Positions 12,601 through 26,261 of a DNA stretch of 64,000 nucleotides are shown piece by piece. The translations under genes were made by a program, and so were the position numbers. Origin of the DNA: Cymodocea nodosa (taxonomy: Eukaryota; Streptophyta; Magnoliopsida; Alismatales; Cymodoceaceae); assembly GCA_036874045.1 (NCBI GenBank), contig JAZBRI010000004.1, positions 5,952,001 to 6,016,000 on the forward strand, read 5' to 3'. The first letter of the stretch is position 1; each line of letters starts with the position of its first letter. The notes beneath the pieces were generated by a model that did not search any database, was not told where the DNA came from, and worked only from the letters and a program-made list of their open reading frames with translations.

Positions 12601-15600
12601 GTTACTCTAGAACTTTCTGTGACATTATGCCATGTATAGTGAGACATTACTATCCCACAGAAGAAAACTGTTAATATACCGCTCAAATGGAACAACTGCA
12701 AGACACAAAATAAACATAAGCTCCACCACAATAGACTCTCATCATCATACTTCTAGCAAGTTTAAAAAATAAAGATTATTAGAGCATTCAACTTCCAATA
12801 TAGGGAGAGAGGGAAATGGGGAAACACTAAGTAGCTTATGTTATCATAAATATTCTCACCTCCGCCAGCAAGTATGAAAGATAAGCCATAAGCATCATCA
12901 ATGCAACTTCACGATCCGTAGAATGTCTGGGTTGAAACAAGAAAGGGAAATTGATTAAACATTACGCAAGTTTTAATCATGCCAAGCAGTAGAGAATGCC
13001 ATGAGAATAAAACTGCCAATAAATAAGGCAATCATCCATACATAAGAGAAGTAGTACTTGACTTATAAACATGGTTATTAAGGCAGGTACTAAACTAGGC
13101 ATTTAGATGTGCTTTAGTCGCACCTGGGAGTCTCATTTCAGCTTTTAATCATGCAGTTATTTAGTTAATTTTCTTCAACCTCTAGACATTTACTTTATGA
13201 GGATGTTTACATATATAAATATATATAGTTTATACTCATAGAGATGATAATGACAGTTTTCTCTCTAGTTTTTTCTCTTATATCATTTAAAAAGAGTTGT
13301 GAATGGAATAAGAATATTGTTGTCGAGAAGGACTAAATCCCTCACATATAAAAAATGCGTTCATTCTAACATGAAATTATAGGCAAATTAATGAACACGT
13401 TCAAAGGCAATTTGCATTATGAATGCTTAAAGTTGCACAAAAGATAGAAATTGAGAAGACCATTTCCAAGAATCAGGATTTTGCTGATGTTTTGGGTGTA
13501 GAATGCTTGACCGTGAACTCAATGGGGGCATACCACTAGATAAAAAGAGATAATCTCCCCCATACCGCTAGATAAGAAGGGATGAACTAAAATGTTATTA
13601 TAAAGAATGTCCAACTCAAGGGAAAGATGCATTTCAACAGACCTGCCAAAATATAATTTCTTGATGATGTAGGCACTCAACAATCCACACTGCCACAGGA
13701 AGAAAGGGAAATGTTGGTGATTGTACACTCCAACAAGCATGGAAGAAGAGTAAATTGAAGAAAGAAACACAATCTGCAGAGGGAGAAAAATAAAATAATA
13801 GGAAAGTTCATTACCGCTAGACCAAGAAAGGTGCTTGTCACAAACAAATATAAGAAATTTCCAACAAATTTAGAAGCAATGGTTGTGTTGATATGATCAA
13901 GATCAAAGCTTTGAATGGCATTAAACAGTGCAACTGATGTGGCATCATTGACCACGCCTTCTCCAAAGACAAGGCTGTAAAGCAGTGGTGTTTCATCCTG
14001 ATTAAGCACCTATTACATTAAAAAATGGCATGGTTAAAAACCTTATTTAGTTAGCTTGGAAACATAACATCAACATACACTTACCTGCAAAGTACAAACG
14101 GAATCTGTTGCTGCTAGGATTGCTCCAATTGCTGTATATATCAATGAAAAGAAGAAACTATGTTGAGAAAAAAAATCTTATAAGATTGTAAGGGTTATAA
14201 AGGTTCACATAAAAAAGAAGATGGTTTAAGTTCAAGAAGTACCAAGGTAATCAACAAATTCCAGCTGAGCTACATCCATTTTTCCAAGTATGATAATGAC
14301 GCCTGAAAGAAGATTTTAAGAATCAGGGTGCAGGAACCAAGTCAACCTAACATTTTTGTTGTCATTAAGATGAATGCCATCTAAATAAACCAGAAATTGC
14401 AAATAAAGATAGTAAAGTAGTGGACCATAAAGAGTATCTAGATCATGGAGGATATTGTTTTGCATGTACAAGAGGACTGAAGCCTGAAGGTAAGAATATA
14501 CTAATTTATGTTCCTTTATGGATGTTTACAATGACATCCTTCTATTTTCGTGATCATAAGGTGTTATACATGGTATATACTATTCATCGAGGAATTGCAC
14601 GTAAAAATTATGAACTAATTGTACATCATAAAACACAATATTCAGTAGATATAATACATAAAAAGAAAAGGCATACCAACTGAAATAATGGAGAAAGATA
14701 TCAATGTGCCTACAGCACCAAATAACATAATTGTAATAAAGTTGCGGAAGAATTGTTTCTTTTTCACTTGGAACCTGGTGAAAAACAGAACACAATTAAA
14801 TATAAAAACACCATATAATGAATAATTCTATATAGAATGAGATGAAGATGATATATGCCTTCTTCATGTGTGAAATTGTATGCTTAATGAAAAAATGAAT
14901 TTCGGATAATCTTGACAAATTTATTCACCCAAGAATTCTTTCATGGTTCAAAGGGAAATAACAAAGAGTAGGAGATGTGATAGAAGTTCCTTAAAATGTG
15001 TAGCGTATGGCAGATATATGCATGACGGTCAATGATTTAGCATTTGGATTTCATTTGTAAACTCACTTTCTTGAACCATCCCAACCTTGTTACTTGTCTG
15101 TTACTTATACATCCATAATTCAGAAAGACACGTCTAGAATTACAATGGGCATGTTATATTCAACTGCTGCTTCGCAGAATCGTAGGTTACCATAGAACAA
15201 GCATCCAAGAGGATCAATGCAATGAGCACGTTCGGATTGGTCCCGTTCAAGTTCACGCATCTATGTAAATCAAATTATTATCAATGTGGTGAGAACTTTA
15301 GAAACTTTTCCATTTTTTTCTTTTTTGGATAGCTATATTGGAAATCTGATGGATTAATGAAATAAATAAAGATGGTTATAAACAATATGAACTAGTCTTC
15401 AGACCTTGAGCAATTGGTAGTTAACACTGAGTAAGAAACTGGAAGAACAACAGGCCAGAGAAGATGGAGATTCAGGGAATCAAATCACCAGCAACCAATG
15501 ATGACCACTCACCCAGCATTGAAGATAATTGGAGGCAGTAGATATATGAAGAAAAGCTCCTCGCTGAATACCAAAATATGGGAACTCTTTCCTCGAGTAG

Positions 15601-15949
15601 TCAGGAGAATAATCATTCCAGTAAAAAGTCCCTGGTACCACAAAATCGTTACAGGGGGGGGGGGGAAATCAACAACTACCAAGTGAGAATCAAGACAAAG
15701 GCGATTCATGTCAACCGAGAAAAGAACAACGTTCAAAAGAGTAATATCGTTAACACCCAGGAGCCTTACAATGAGGAGGGAAGTGATGGATTCATTCATC
15801 CACTTATTCTCCTCCAGCAAGTGACCAATCACGATGCAAGCGCTCAGTAACGCAACGAACAAGCTGATGGAAGAAACCGAGGCATGGTCGGAGGTGGAGA
15901 TGGACGCCGTGCCAAATCTCAATAACTCCGGGACCAATCCCCCACCCAT
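9661..15949 (-). CDS. NHX: Vacuolar Na+(K+)/H+ exchanger, NHX1-4 class
   Basis: Tonoplast antiporter that loads Na+ or K+ into the vacuole in exchange for H+, acting in pH, K+ balance and salt tolerance. Fourteen exons on the minus strand: 15770-15949, 15513-15631, 14677-14774, 14243-14302, 14085-14131, 13815-14009, 13643-13689, 12860-12926, 12595-12695, 12407-12508, 11018-11156, 10854-10916, 10261-10344 and 9661-9990. The joined frame gives 543 residues, normal for class I NHX. The amiloride-binding motif LFFIYLLPPI is at 86-95. The exchange core includes ATDSVCTLQ and FGEGVVNDATS (Asn189, Asp190). The C-terminus has the conserved HHYWRMFDDAVMRPMFGGRG. All donors are GT except after exon 12, where CAG is followed by GA (10852-10853). 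If that intron is not removed there, the reading frame is lost before the last helices. Confidence 0.94.
10852..10856 (-). other. Non-canonical GA donor at NHX intron 12
   Basis: The conserved protein demands that exon 12 end at CAG (10854-10856) and join TTTACAAGATCT at 10344. The intron begins GAAATC instead of GTAATC or similar. The next two GT dinucleotides downstream would add 26 or 38 bases, and both break the frame. Causes could be a GA-AG intron, a splice mutation or a base-call error. Confidence 0.7.
13078..13141. repeat. Dispersed short repeat, copy 1
   Basis: A sequence with GGCAGGTACTAAACTAGGC and GTCGCACCTGG lies in an NHX intron. A related copy lies in the TIR1 gene intron at 32548-32612. 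The shared AGGC..TAGGC..CAC pattern suggests an old dispersed non-autonomous element. Its class is not identified. Confidence 0.35.
15654..15665. repeat. Poly(G) run in NHX intron 1
   Basis: Twelve consecutive G residues close to the branch region of the first NHX intron, about 25 bases from the acceptor of exon 2. Confidence 0.9.
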
Positions 15950-16050
15950 CTTCTCTATCTACCTCGCCTTTCTCACCTCAATAGCGCCTCGGCAATGCAC
16001 TCCCACTGAGAAGAAGGAAAAGGCGATGAACGAACGCGAGAAGAAGAAAT

Positions 16051-16071
16051 CTAAGTACAAGAAGAGTCCAT
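16051..16071 (-). other. Upstream short ORF in the NHX leader
   Basis: An ATG about 120 bases upstream of the NHX start opens a six-codon frame that ends at TAG (16051-16053). It lies within the inferred leader between the TATA box and the main start, so it could lower translation. No conservation is known to me. Confidence 0.35.
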
Positions 16072-16224
16072 CAATTCTGGACGTTTTGGAGTGGACCTTC
16101 CTTTCTCACTCCATCCCCAACGGCCGCAGCAACTTGCACGAGAATCTTCTGCAAGCGACGGCCGGCGACCGTGGAAGAGATGTGGAGAAACCGAGAACGA
16201 TCGGAATTTTCCTTTTGTTGATAA

Positions 16225-16248
16225 TCGTCGTCGTCGTCGTCGTCGTCG
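16225..16248. repeat. (CGT)n microsatellite in the NHX leader region
   Basis: About eight trinucleotide repeats between the probable TATA box and the NHX start codon, so likely transcribed in the 5' leader. Confidence 0.9.
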
Positions 16249-16315
16249 GATTACGCATTGGGGTGATGCGAAGGAGGAAGCCGAAGCCGAGGAAGGAAGA
16301 ACAACAAGGTGTATA

Positions 16316-16323
16316 TATTTATA
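16316..16323 (-). promoter_or_regulatory. Probable TATA box of the NHX gene
   Basis: TATAAATA on the minus strand, about 370 bases upstream of the NHX start codon. This would give a leader of roughly 340 bases, long but common for vacuolar NHX genes. Confidence 0.5.
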
Positions 16324-18781
16324 GCTACGACGTACGTGCCAAACGACAGATGCCGCTGCTTCGACGGGCGCGGAGGAAGACGTACCAGCCGTTGGATTAA
16401 AATCGAGCTCCATTTCGTTGGGAATGGACGGTTGGGATACAAGTCTTGCATTTTGATGAACCGAAAGGAAAGGTGGTGGATTTGCACGATTTTTTATTAA
16501 TCTCTGTACTCATTCGCTCGATTTTATCATTCTAACTTGATTATATTTTCATTAAAAATTAAAATTTTATGGTATATATTCAAATGTGAAGGCAACCATT
16601 CCATGGGGGCTTTGGTCAAGTTCTCGTGCTGCCACCACAGTGAATTTAATAAATAAATGGACTGCAAAAAATAAATAACACAACCACGCCAGTGATAATT
16701 ATTACGTCTTCCCATGCACACATATATATATATATATGTACCACATGCAAGTAATAATTAACTTACAAGTCTTGTATGGTTAGGTTTCTCAACAGAAATT
16801 GTAACCGGCCACCAAATTGACGGTACTGGTTACCCGAAGGATATAATTTGCGAGTATTTTGGAATTTTAATCAGTAATTAATAGAATATTTCTTCTTTAC
16901 GAGCAGCTGGTAGTGATTTATTAATATTTTTGATGATGTGATCCCTGAGAGTACGTGGGCAGTATCTTTGATTAAATAGATTAGATTACTTTATTCGTGC
17001 ATGCCATCATTAATGGGCCGGTGGTGGGCCGAAGTTGAAGTGAAACAATAAAATTAGTTTCTTTTCCGGCGCTGACGATGGAGTTCACGTGGGAGGAAGT
17101 TATCGAGAGATAAGATGATCAATATAACACGTAAATATTTCTTGGGCAAAGCGACGCATAATTTACGAGACTCTTGTGAAGAGTGAGATGATACCTAGAC
17201 AAATGCAGCCCAAGATCGAAGAGTCTCGGGCACTTGATGGTGCCACTTATAAGCCTCTTTGTGGGTTAGTGGGCCGTACGCCATTCTCTTTATTGATTAG
17301 TGGACTGGACTTGGAAGTCGGTCAGGTCTGGCCCAACAACTCCTGTAAGCCTGAGATTTACAGCACCCTGCTGCCTTTTCCGTTGTTCATTATTTTTAAG
17401 TTCCATAATTATTGCATCAAGTAATTCTCATCGGCTTAAAAATATCGCATCTAGCGTACATGATTAGGCGACATTCTTTGATTAAAATCATGAACATTCG
17501 CTACGACCCCACGTCACCTAACATTATATTTATCAAATGAAAAAAATATCCGCAAACCCAAAAGTATGCATCGATAATGTGGCAATCCGTAATTAACCGT
17601 CCTGCCAATGTAACGTTTTTATTTTATTTTTTCACTTTTCGAAAAAAATCGAAAGGTAAGATTAAAAAATACCAGGTTTTTATTTTCCGCCCGTATATTT
17701 TTCAACAACAACCAAAAAAATATAAATCGTGGACTTTTTTTAAAATAAATGTCAACATGTAATTATACCCCACGTTATCTCGAAGCTTCTAGTTACTGAG
17801 CTTTCACATGCAAAGTGCGCATTAGTGCGTTTAAATCAATAAAAAATAAACTGGTTTTTTTTTTTGGCATATCATTTAACACGCAGATAAAGTATTTTAT
17901 TATTATTATTTAATTAGAAACATTTTTTTATTACAATTATGAACTAAATAAGTTCATGTCTATCTCTGTTTCTTTTAATTTATTCGGTATTAATTAAATT
18001 TACTTTTTTAACTAGAATATTCTTTTGTCTCCTACAGATTCTCCGAAGTAGATATTTTAATAATGAATACTTTTTGAATAATTAATAATATTCTTTTGTC
18101 TATCCATATAAGTAACTTTTTAATAACGAAGATAAGGTTGCAAATACTTATTGTAAAAAATATTATAAGTATTTCGTTTCCAAGGAACCATAAAAACCGC
18201 CTTTAAAAGAAAAGTCATGAGGTGTTGACTTTATGACATCTTAGCTGTTTGACAACTGGATTACTGTTAAACTACGATCATAAAAAAAAAAAAAAAAACT
18301 TAAACATATATATGTTAATTTTTTTAAACTTATCATCAATTAAATTTAGATTTTTATGTAGTATTTATCTTTAAACACTGTGGGCTTATAAATAAAGAAA
18401 AATATCGAAAATGATTTCACATTAAATATGTTAATTTTTTTTTACCCATTTATCTTATAGTTTAAACATATTAATAGATATAATATTCATTATTAATAAA
18501 TATTAAATTAATATACGCAAAGTCGTATTTAAGATATATTTAAATTTAAGTACGTAACAGTGCGACGGAGACGTACGTTTTCACCGCGATGGATGGTCGT
18601 CACTCGTCAGACCACAAGATCAGTGCCGGTGGTCCGTCGGTGCCGACCACAGACGTCGAGATTTGTCTTTGTATGGTTTGATAAATCAATTATAAAATTG
18701 AATATGAGCGTAACCATAATCTTAGTCAAATTATGTAATTTTTACCTGTAATCTATCGGATTTTCGTTAACTTACGGTCAC

Positions 18782-18784
<3 letters not shown>
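16324..18784. other. Intergenic region between NHX and the tubby-like gene
   Basis: The first part holds the upstream control region of the NHX gene. From about 17,500 the DNA is very AT-rich with homopolymer tracts. Open frames show no recognisable protein. No complete transposon was seen. Confidence 0.45.

Positions 18785-18814
<30 letters not shown>
18785..18814. repeat. (GA)n microsatellite
   Basis: A GA run of about 15 copies some 740 bases upstream of the tubby-like start codon, in its likely promoter. GA repeats in plant promoters can bind BPC/BBR factors; a role here is inference. Confidence 0.9.
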
Positions 18815-18817
<3 letters not shown>

Positions 18818-19548
18818 AAGGGCATGGAAATATACAGTAATCAAATTACCAAACCCTAGAGTGGACCCCCTTGGAAATAAATACTAGCGTCCACGGTGGG
18901 TCTTCCTCGCTTTCACAACGACTGTCCTGATACGGTAAGCAAGGAATAGGTAAACAGCTGGAGAAGGAAAGTGGACGAGGGCGGAGACCTGTCCAAATCG
19001 TTCAGAAAATCCCCTGCTACTCTCTCTGCGTTTCCTTCCTCACCTTCGTCAATTCTCAGGGTAGAACGTCTTCCGTCCATCCAGATCGGTACACCGGAAA
19101 GATATTTTTTAACGACAGTGAGCGGGTTTTTTTTTTTTTTGGCCGGCGGAACAGGAATCAGTGGGAAGGATGGATGGTAGTTGAACGGTGATTGCTTTTT
19201 TCAGGTCGAGGAGGAAGATCGTGGAGTTGTTTTAGGTGAGCGGTTGTTTGTGAACTAGTGGCGTCTGTGGGAAAGGTGTTTTGGGTTTTTTTTATTTTGG
19301 ATAGAAGGGGCTTGCGTTCGCCGACGAGGAGGAACTTGGCTCTGAACCGTGATAAGGGTGGGGAGGCCTTTGGAGGTGGATTTTGCCGTGGGAAGAAGGG
19401 AAACCTGTGGCAAAGATGGTTCCTTTTTTGGTGGAAGAAGAGAAAGAAGAAGAGAATTACGGCGTTTGAGTGAGGGAATATTGTGGCATCTGCGCAAAAA
19501 ATAAAGTGCAGAGAAGTGTGTCGGGAAAAGGTGGGCGTGGGAAAAACC

Positions 19549-22500
19549 ATGTCGCTCAAGAGTATCATTCAAGACGTCAGGGAGGAGGTGGGTAATATAT
19601 CGAGGAAAGGGTTCGAGATGAAGATTGGGCACGGGCTGCGGTCGAGATCCAGCCGTGCTGTTCATGATGACTCCGTTGCTGTTGCTACGGTACCCGCGGT
19701 TGATGCGTTGAAGCAGAGCTGCTGGGCGAATATGCCGCCCGAGCTTCTGAGGGATGTGCTGACGAGGATAGAAGAGGAGGAGAGCTCATGGCCTCTAAGG
19801 AAGCATGTTGTGGCTTGTGCTGGTGTTTGCAGGAGTTGGAGGGATATCATGATGGAGATTGTCAACACCCTTGAGGTGTCTGGGAAGTTGACATTTCCCA
19901 TATCTCTGAAGCAGGTTTGGGTCTTGGGAATTGTTTCTTTGTTTTTTTCTTTCATAAAAGAGTTGTTTGTTGTTTTTTGACACTGCCCATCTCTTTAATT
20001 AGTGTATGCAATTGGAGATTTCCTTTATAGAGGTGGTTATGTGAGCGGCATCATCATAACTTTTTAGTTTGGTCTCTTATTCTTCTGTAAATGTAGAAAA
20101 AAACCTGGCTGCTACCTCTCATGTTGATGGCGCCAATGGAAAGTGGAATTTCTAAATTTGGAATCATTAGTTGAATAAAAATACACTAGTTTTATTAAGA
20201 TTGATTACGATGTCACTTTTTGCTTGGTTGGATTAAAGTTAGTTAGTGTTTTCATCTTGTGTTTATTCTGAAATGAGTCAGACAATATACGACCGTAGTT
20301 GGAGCTTTGAATATATATATGTAAAGCCATACATATGGAGTGGCTTCCCATGTTCGTTTTTCGTAGAAGGATATCATAAAAGCATGAGAATTTTTCCACG
20401 GCGAATTGGCTATGAACCTGATTATGTTTTAGTAACCATGACTTGGAATACGGATATCTCAATATTTTGGAAGAAGTGTTTATATATTAAGCTTAAGGTA
20501 GCCTTTTGATTTCTGAGTGGTTGGTAGTCTTTTGATGCTTTACTTTTAGTTTAAGTAAATGTGTCTTACTATGATGTCAAAGATGTTGGCCCTTGGATTG
20601 CAAATGGCCAGCCTGGCATTGCTTTGCGTGACTTTCCCATACCTTATCATATACTTCATTTTGCAGAACTCCTTTCTGCAACTGTCACACGATGTTTAAC
20701 AGTATTTCTGTCGATGCATCTTCAGATTGCTGTTACTTTCGTGTATATTACAAGGTTGATGGCTATTTGACATTATAAGGGCCTTGCGTTTGGATAGGCA
20801 AAATTCTATTGGCACCACCACACCATTGCATTGCCTTGTTGTACTCTAAATTTTTGAGTGTTGCCATAGTAGACAGAAAACTGTGCATTTCTTTGATTAG
20901 CATTTACTTCTAAAACAGTTGAATTTATGTATTATTATAGTATCACTATAATGTGGAACATTAAAGTTATAACATAGCCTTAAAATGTCTAAAATTTTAA
21001 ATAATAACCATGGAAAAAATCAAGCACCCTGTTTTAGGATTTTTAGCAATTTAAGGTGTTTTATGCATCTGGATGGAATTACATAATTGAAATTGATGTT
21101 AAAAAATACTGGCCTTTTTCAGTGGTATTTTTATGTCTCGTTCCTTAGATAATTATTCCATTAATTAGTTATGATATTTTCTTCTATTTCCTCTGAATAT
21201 AAAAGGTTTTGCTGGAAGCTTGTACTTTTGGTTATTTTTTAGAATTTCTATATTTTTCTTTGTAAAATAATTCATTTGATTCATACATCCATTTGGAGAT
21301 ATAGTTTCTTAGTCCTTCCAATAAATTAAAGAGACTTTCCTTATGTTTTGTGCATTAGCAATCAAGATGCAGTCTACATGGCTTTATTTGGGTAGTTCCT
21401 GACATATTTATTTTGTTTGTCTTCTTTGAGATCGATGGATCTTGTGAAAATTTCTTTCATCTTTTGTGCTATATATCTTTTATGCTTGTCTGATCTTAAA
21501 ACCTTCTTGTCAGCCTGGACCAAGGGACTTTCTACTTCAATGTTTCATTAAAAGGAATCGAGCAACACAGACATATCGTCTTTACCTTGGTCTAACTCAA
21601 GGTAATATTGTCCTTTCTTCCTCTTTATGTAATATGTTTTCTTCCGTTAATCTACAAAAGTTTTAAATAGTGATGAACTTTAAGCTTATTAGTTATTGGC
21701 TTAAATCTGGTTATGATTTTGAATTTTTTATTATGTTTCTTTACTAGTTTCTAACAGATGGTTGGGATTTTAAATGTGATGCATCTTAATAAGGGTTTTA
21801 CATGAAAGATAAAGGGTACATATCCAGTTATTTGCTTACTTTTTCATGACAAAGGCATGTATCTTGAGATTTTTTTTTTTTTTGAAATTCTTTCCATTAC
21901 CTTTGAGATGTTTTCTAAGAATAGTCTCATGTTGCTTAAATTGGAAATTTTACTTATTGTTTTTGAGTTAGATGTGTCACATGCATTTCCACAAATTTGA
22001 TTTCTATGTTGAAATCAATTTTGTATGTTTTTTCTCTCATTAAAGCTAAAAATTTCCCTGTTTTTGGTAGTATCAATTTTTTTGCCTTTGCCACATTTTT
22101 ATGTAATAATTGTCATTTTTTCCCTGCAGCTCTTACAGACAATGGGAAATTTCTTCTTGCTGCACAGAGATGCCGACGTCCTACTTGCACTGACTACATT
22201 ATTTCACTAGATGCAGATGACATATCTAGAGGAAGTGGTTCGTACGTTGGAAAGCTAAGGTTAAGTTCTTGTTATGTATACATCTGTTATCATTTTATCA
22301 CTAAGATACACTTTTTATGCATCTACCAGTTCATTAATCAAAGTCTTGCTTAGGTCTTAGTTGCAGCAAATAAGGACTGGTTGAAATGAAAGATATGGAT
22401 AATGGATTGATTTAGGTATTAGGTGCAAAAAACATTTTTGGAAAGACAATACAAACTATTTTGGTCTCTATCAGTCATGTTATTTGCGTTTCCTGTTTTA

Positions 22501-23471
22501 TAATTTGGAAGGGGGAGATCATTGTTAACACCATTAGTTAGTTTTGGTTGTGAAAATGCTAACGGACATTTTTCTGCATTACCCGTTCATGCTTTAAGAG
22601 CTTCATATTTTGTTTAACAGATCAAATTTTCTGGGCACCAAATTTGTAGTTTATGATGGGGTGCCTCCCCATGCTGGGGCCACGGCTTCCAGAAGTCGGT
22701 CTATTCGGCTCTTGGGTTCACGGCAAGTGTCACCAAGAATACCTGCTGGGAATTATCCAGTTGCTCATATTGCCTATGAATTGAATGTAATGGGTTCCAG
22801 GTCAGGAAATAGATTAATCATTCAATGTGGTTATTGTTTTCACCTTTTCTTATAAGCACCAGGATCATATTCATTTTGCATTTGAGGTTATTGGCTCCAT
22901 GATAACCTGTCGTGTGTGTGTGTGTGTATATTCATTTTAGATGCAAATACACTGCCTATTCCCATGATGCGTCCACTGACATTGACATATTTCATCCAGA
23001 GGGCCTCGGAGGATGCACTGTGTCATGGACTCCATCCCTGCTTCTGCAATTGAACCTGGTGGAGTTGTTCCCATTCAGACAGAATTTCCGCTTTGCAGTG
23101 TGGAGCCCTCCCCATCAATCCCATTTTTCAGATCAAAGTCATCCCGCCCTGGGAACGTCATGCTCAGTTCTGTCCCATCCCAGAAGGAAGCAACTCTGGT
23201 TTTACAAAACAAAGTCCCAAGGTGGCACGAGCAGCTTCAATGTTGGTGTCTAAATTTTCGTGGGCGAGTCACCGTTGCTTCTGTGAAGAATTTTCAGCTT
23301 GTGGCTTCAGCTGAAAATGGGCAGTCTAGCCAGGAGCATGATAAGGTTCTTCTTCAGTTCGGCAAAGTGGGGAAGGATTTGTTCACAATGGACTACCGTT
23401 ATCCACTCTCAGCTTTTCAGGCCTTTGCCATATGTCTCAGCAGTTTTGACACCAAAATTGCATGTGAATGA
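19549..23471 (+). CDS. TLP: Tubby-like F-box protein
   Basis: Plant tubby-like protein: an F-box that can join an SCF ubiquitin ligase, followed by a C-terminal tubby domain that binds phosphoinositides at the plasma membrane. Five exons: 19549-19914, 21514-21601, 22130-22259, 22621-22800 and 23000-23471. All introns are GT-AG, and the frame gives 411 residues. The N-terminus [15 protein letters not shown] is the family signature. The F-box is at about 57-110 ([14 protein letters not shown], then [12 protein letters not shown]). The tubby domain runs from about 121 to the end and includes FIKRNR. It closes with the characteristic [20 protein letters not shown] and final KIACE. The start was set at MSLK; the frame stays open upstream to 19483, but that extension lacks family similarity. 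Intron 1 is 1.6 kb. The exact paralogue is undecided. Confidence 0.95.
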
Positions 23472-26110
23472 CATTAAAGGTATGCGTGTTTCTCTGGCAT
23501 TTGGCTTTGGGTTAAATTCTTGAACACTCGATAGAAGATTTTCTGGAAATATAATTTCAAATATAACCGTTTACTTATTACCTTTTGTCCAGTGCCCAAT
23601 TTATTGTCGAATTCAATTTATACGTGCAAGCTTGCTATGGAATCTGCTAGCCGCTGCACTAATGGTATCCCAAACGTTGGATGTGCGTAGGCAAAGATCG
23701 GAAAGAATTGTTGGGATTTCCAGATGGGAAGTTGACAAAGATGGGGGCGAGAGCTAAAGCCAGCAGCTTCTTGGCCATCCAAATTCATCTGTTGTACATT
23801 TTGTTGTATGCTGCACGGTTCTGTTTCAAGGTTTGTTCGTTCAAACTCCTCCTTTGGGTCCGCGGCCCGAACATTGGATTGTTGTAACTGTGTTGTTTTG
23901 TTGGGATTGCATGCCAGGAAAAAAAGATTTCCATGGCTTAGATTAGATAGTCTCTGGCCTTGATCTTAGAATGTTACTGCTTTCGATTTTTTAGCCTGTC
24001 ATCTCGGAAATTCACGTTGTTCTCCACACAAATGAACCTTAATACGTCTGTGGACTTGTTTTGTTGTGTAATTCATGGATCTCATACACCCGTGTACTTG
24101 TTGTATTGTGTAATTCATGGATCTCAAGTCTCTCTACTGGGTAAGAAATATGTTTTGAAAAGAAAAGCAGGAATTATTGTTTGTCAAGGTTCATCTCTTG
24201 CAATCACTTTCTTATATAAATAAGAACGCCTCTCTTCCTGAGATTCAGGAAGAAAAGTTGTTTTGGGGATCATCTTTTCCTTTCACATTTTTGACATGAT
24301 GCACCAATCATGTTTTATTTTCATCAAACAGCAAGATTTTTGATTTCGAAAGGGAGGTAGCGGCAAGGGAACAAAAAGGGAAGGTGGTATGTAGGCTGAC
24401 AGAATCTGACGTAATTTCTCAAGAAAATCATGCAAAAAGTGATTTCACCCAGAGTCAAAAGCCTTAAAATTAAATGAAATTTTTTGAGAACAAAATTAAA
24501 TACGATGTGTAAATATGAAATCTTTTGAAGCAACGATTCTGAGTCACACCTGGGACCGGAACAGACTGCAAGAAGCCCAGCCATCTCTGAACTCTCTCGT
24601 GCTTTAAGATGATCTGTTCTTTCTCACTTTTTTTTTTTTTTTTTTTTGGGTCTCTTCTTTCGAAGCTAATTGGCAAACGATTCATCTCTTCTTTCGTGCA
24701 GATTGGACAAAAAAGAGAAAGAAACATCTGAACCGACACGTAAAGAGAGGAGGGCAGGTGGGTTCGACCAGCCTTCTCAAGCAAATGTTAAAATTGGTTA
24801 ATTACTTGAGGAGAGTCTTTGGAACATGAATATGCGAGGAAAGTTAGAAAATTTTATAAATATTTGTGCATTTTTAAAAATTTAAAGAAAGTAATAGAAT
24901 GTATCATATAGATTGTAAATAAATAAATTTATTACTTTAATTTTTTTCATAAAATAACAATGATGCTACTATTAAAAATATTTAAAAGATAATCAGATTA
25001 TTAAAATTTATTTTAATTTATAAGTTGAATAATTTTATTAAATAAAATAAACATGACAAATATTATAAAGTTTTTCATGATGTTTAGATATAAATTCATT
25101 TGAAAAATTTCAACTCCTTGATCTTTCTATATAGCATACATAATATTTTTACATATTTTATCAACTATTTCTTTTTTCTTTTCTTGAGTTATTACTACGA
25201 TACTATTTATTTCTTCCTCTCATTTTTTTGCAGTTGATATTTATTAACAATTTAAAATTTTGATAATTCATCTTGTAGATCTTTAAATAAATCAATCATA
25301 TCTACTTAAACAAATGAAATTATAGAATAAGAAATATGCTATAATAATTTTCATTTATGTTTGAAATAGAAATAACATATAACTTCATAAAATTGTAAAT
25401 TAACGTTTTATAATACAAAATGTGGGCTTAATTACTACCCTTAATCGTAAATGTTTATAGTTGAAATTCTTAATAACATTGATTAAAAGTTAATTAATGT
25501 TATATACCCTGTTAAATAATATCTAATGCTTTAAATTGGATAAATAAATTTTAGGCGATTTGGATAACTAATATCTATTAAGTAAAATTTATTTGTATAT
25601 TAACTTCTATCATCCAATCATATTTTAATGACTTATAAAATTATAAAAATATTGTATAAGTATTGTACCTAGTAGAACTCAAAGACTATTTAGTCTAAAT
25701 ACTTCATCTTGTAGTATTTACTACTAATCATTCTCACCTATTAAGAATATAAGTAATTTTTATATGAAAATTATATGCAACTATAATATTTTGAAGTAAT
25801 TTGACTTTCATATTTTTAAACCATACTATTGCTTTTCCATAAAGAGTTATTTTTATATGTATACTATCGATAGTACCAATACAAATTTATACAGATAAAG
25901 ACAAAATGAGTCACATAAAATGAAATACACTAATAATTGAAATAACGATTATTATAATTATAAAAATGTACCTTAAAATATGAGAAGATATTACGATCAT
26001 TTTGAATTTGAATATAAATGATAATTGAATGCTTTGCTGATATGTCACTCAAATGTATTATAATAATAATTATTTAATTAAAACAAGTACTAACTGACCA
26101 TGCTGAATGA
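23472..26110. other. 3' flank of the tubby-like gene and AT-rich DNA
   Basis: The first 500-700 bases probably include the 3' untranslated region of the tubby-like gene. From about 24,800 to 26,100 the DNA is extremely AT-rich with no coding content. A T-arm-like TTCGA near 24,750 lacks a cloverleaf. No intact transposon was recognised. Confidence 0.45.
24050..24126. repeat. About 42-bp imperfect tandem duplication
   Basis: Units 24050-24091 and 24092-24126 both contain TGTGTAATTCATGGATCTCA, with a few differences in the first half. They lie downstream of the tubby-like gene. Confidence 0.85.
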
Positions 26111-26261
26111 GAGAATCGCTCTATTGTTATTCTGTACAATTGATTTTGATCAACTTCTATATGTTTTAGAGCAAGAATTCAATCGAGAATCGTTCTCTTG
26201 TTATGCTATACCCCATTTGATTTTGATCGACTTCTATATGTTTTAGAGCAAGAATTCAATC
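26111..26261. repeat. About 75-bp imperfect tandem duplication
   Basis: Two adjacent units, about 26111-26184 and 26185-26261, each start GAGAATCG and end in GAGCAAGAATTCAATC. They differ by several substitutions and a small indel, so the duplication is not very recent. Confidence 0.9.

Noticed and set aside
15834-16400. 188-codon plus-strand frame at the NHX 5' end
   Set aside because: It overlaps the NHX first exon and leader on the opposite strand and consists of Lys/Arg/Val runs from a CGT repeat. No family similarity.
19158-19665. Minus-strand 136-codon frames upstream of and within TLP exon 1
   Set aside because: They are antisense to the tubby-like gene and its leader, with Ser/Pro/His-rich low-complexity content.
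24740-24785. tRNA-like T-arm (GGTTCGACC)
   Set aside because: The flanking bases do not pair as a T-stem, and no anticodon or acceptor stem is present.
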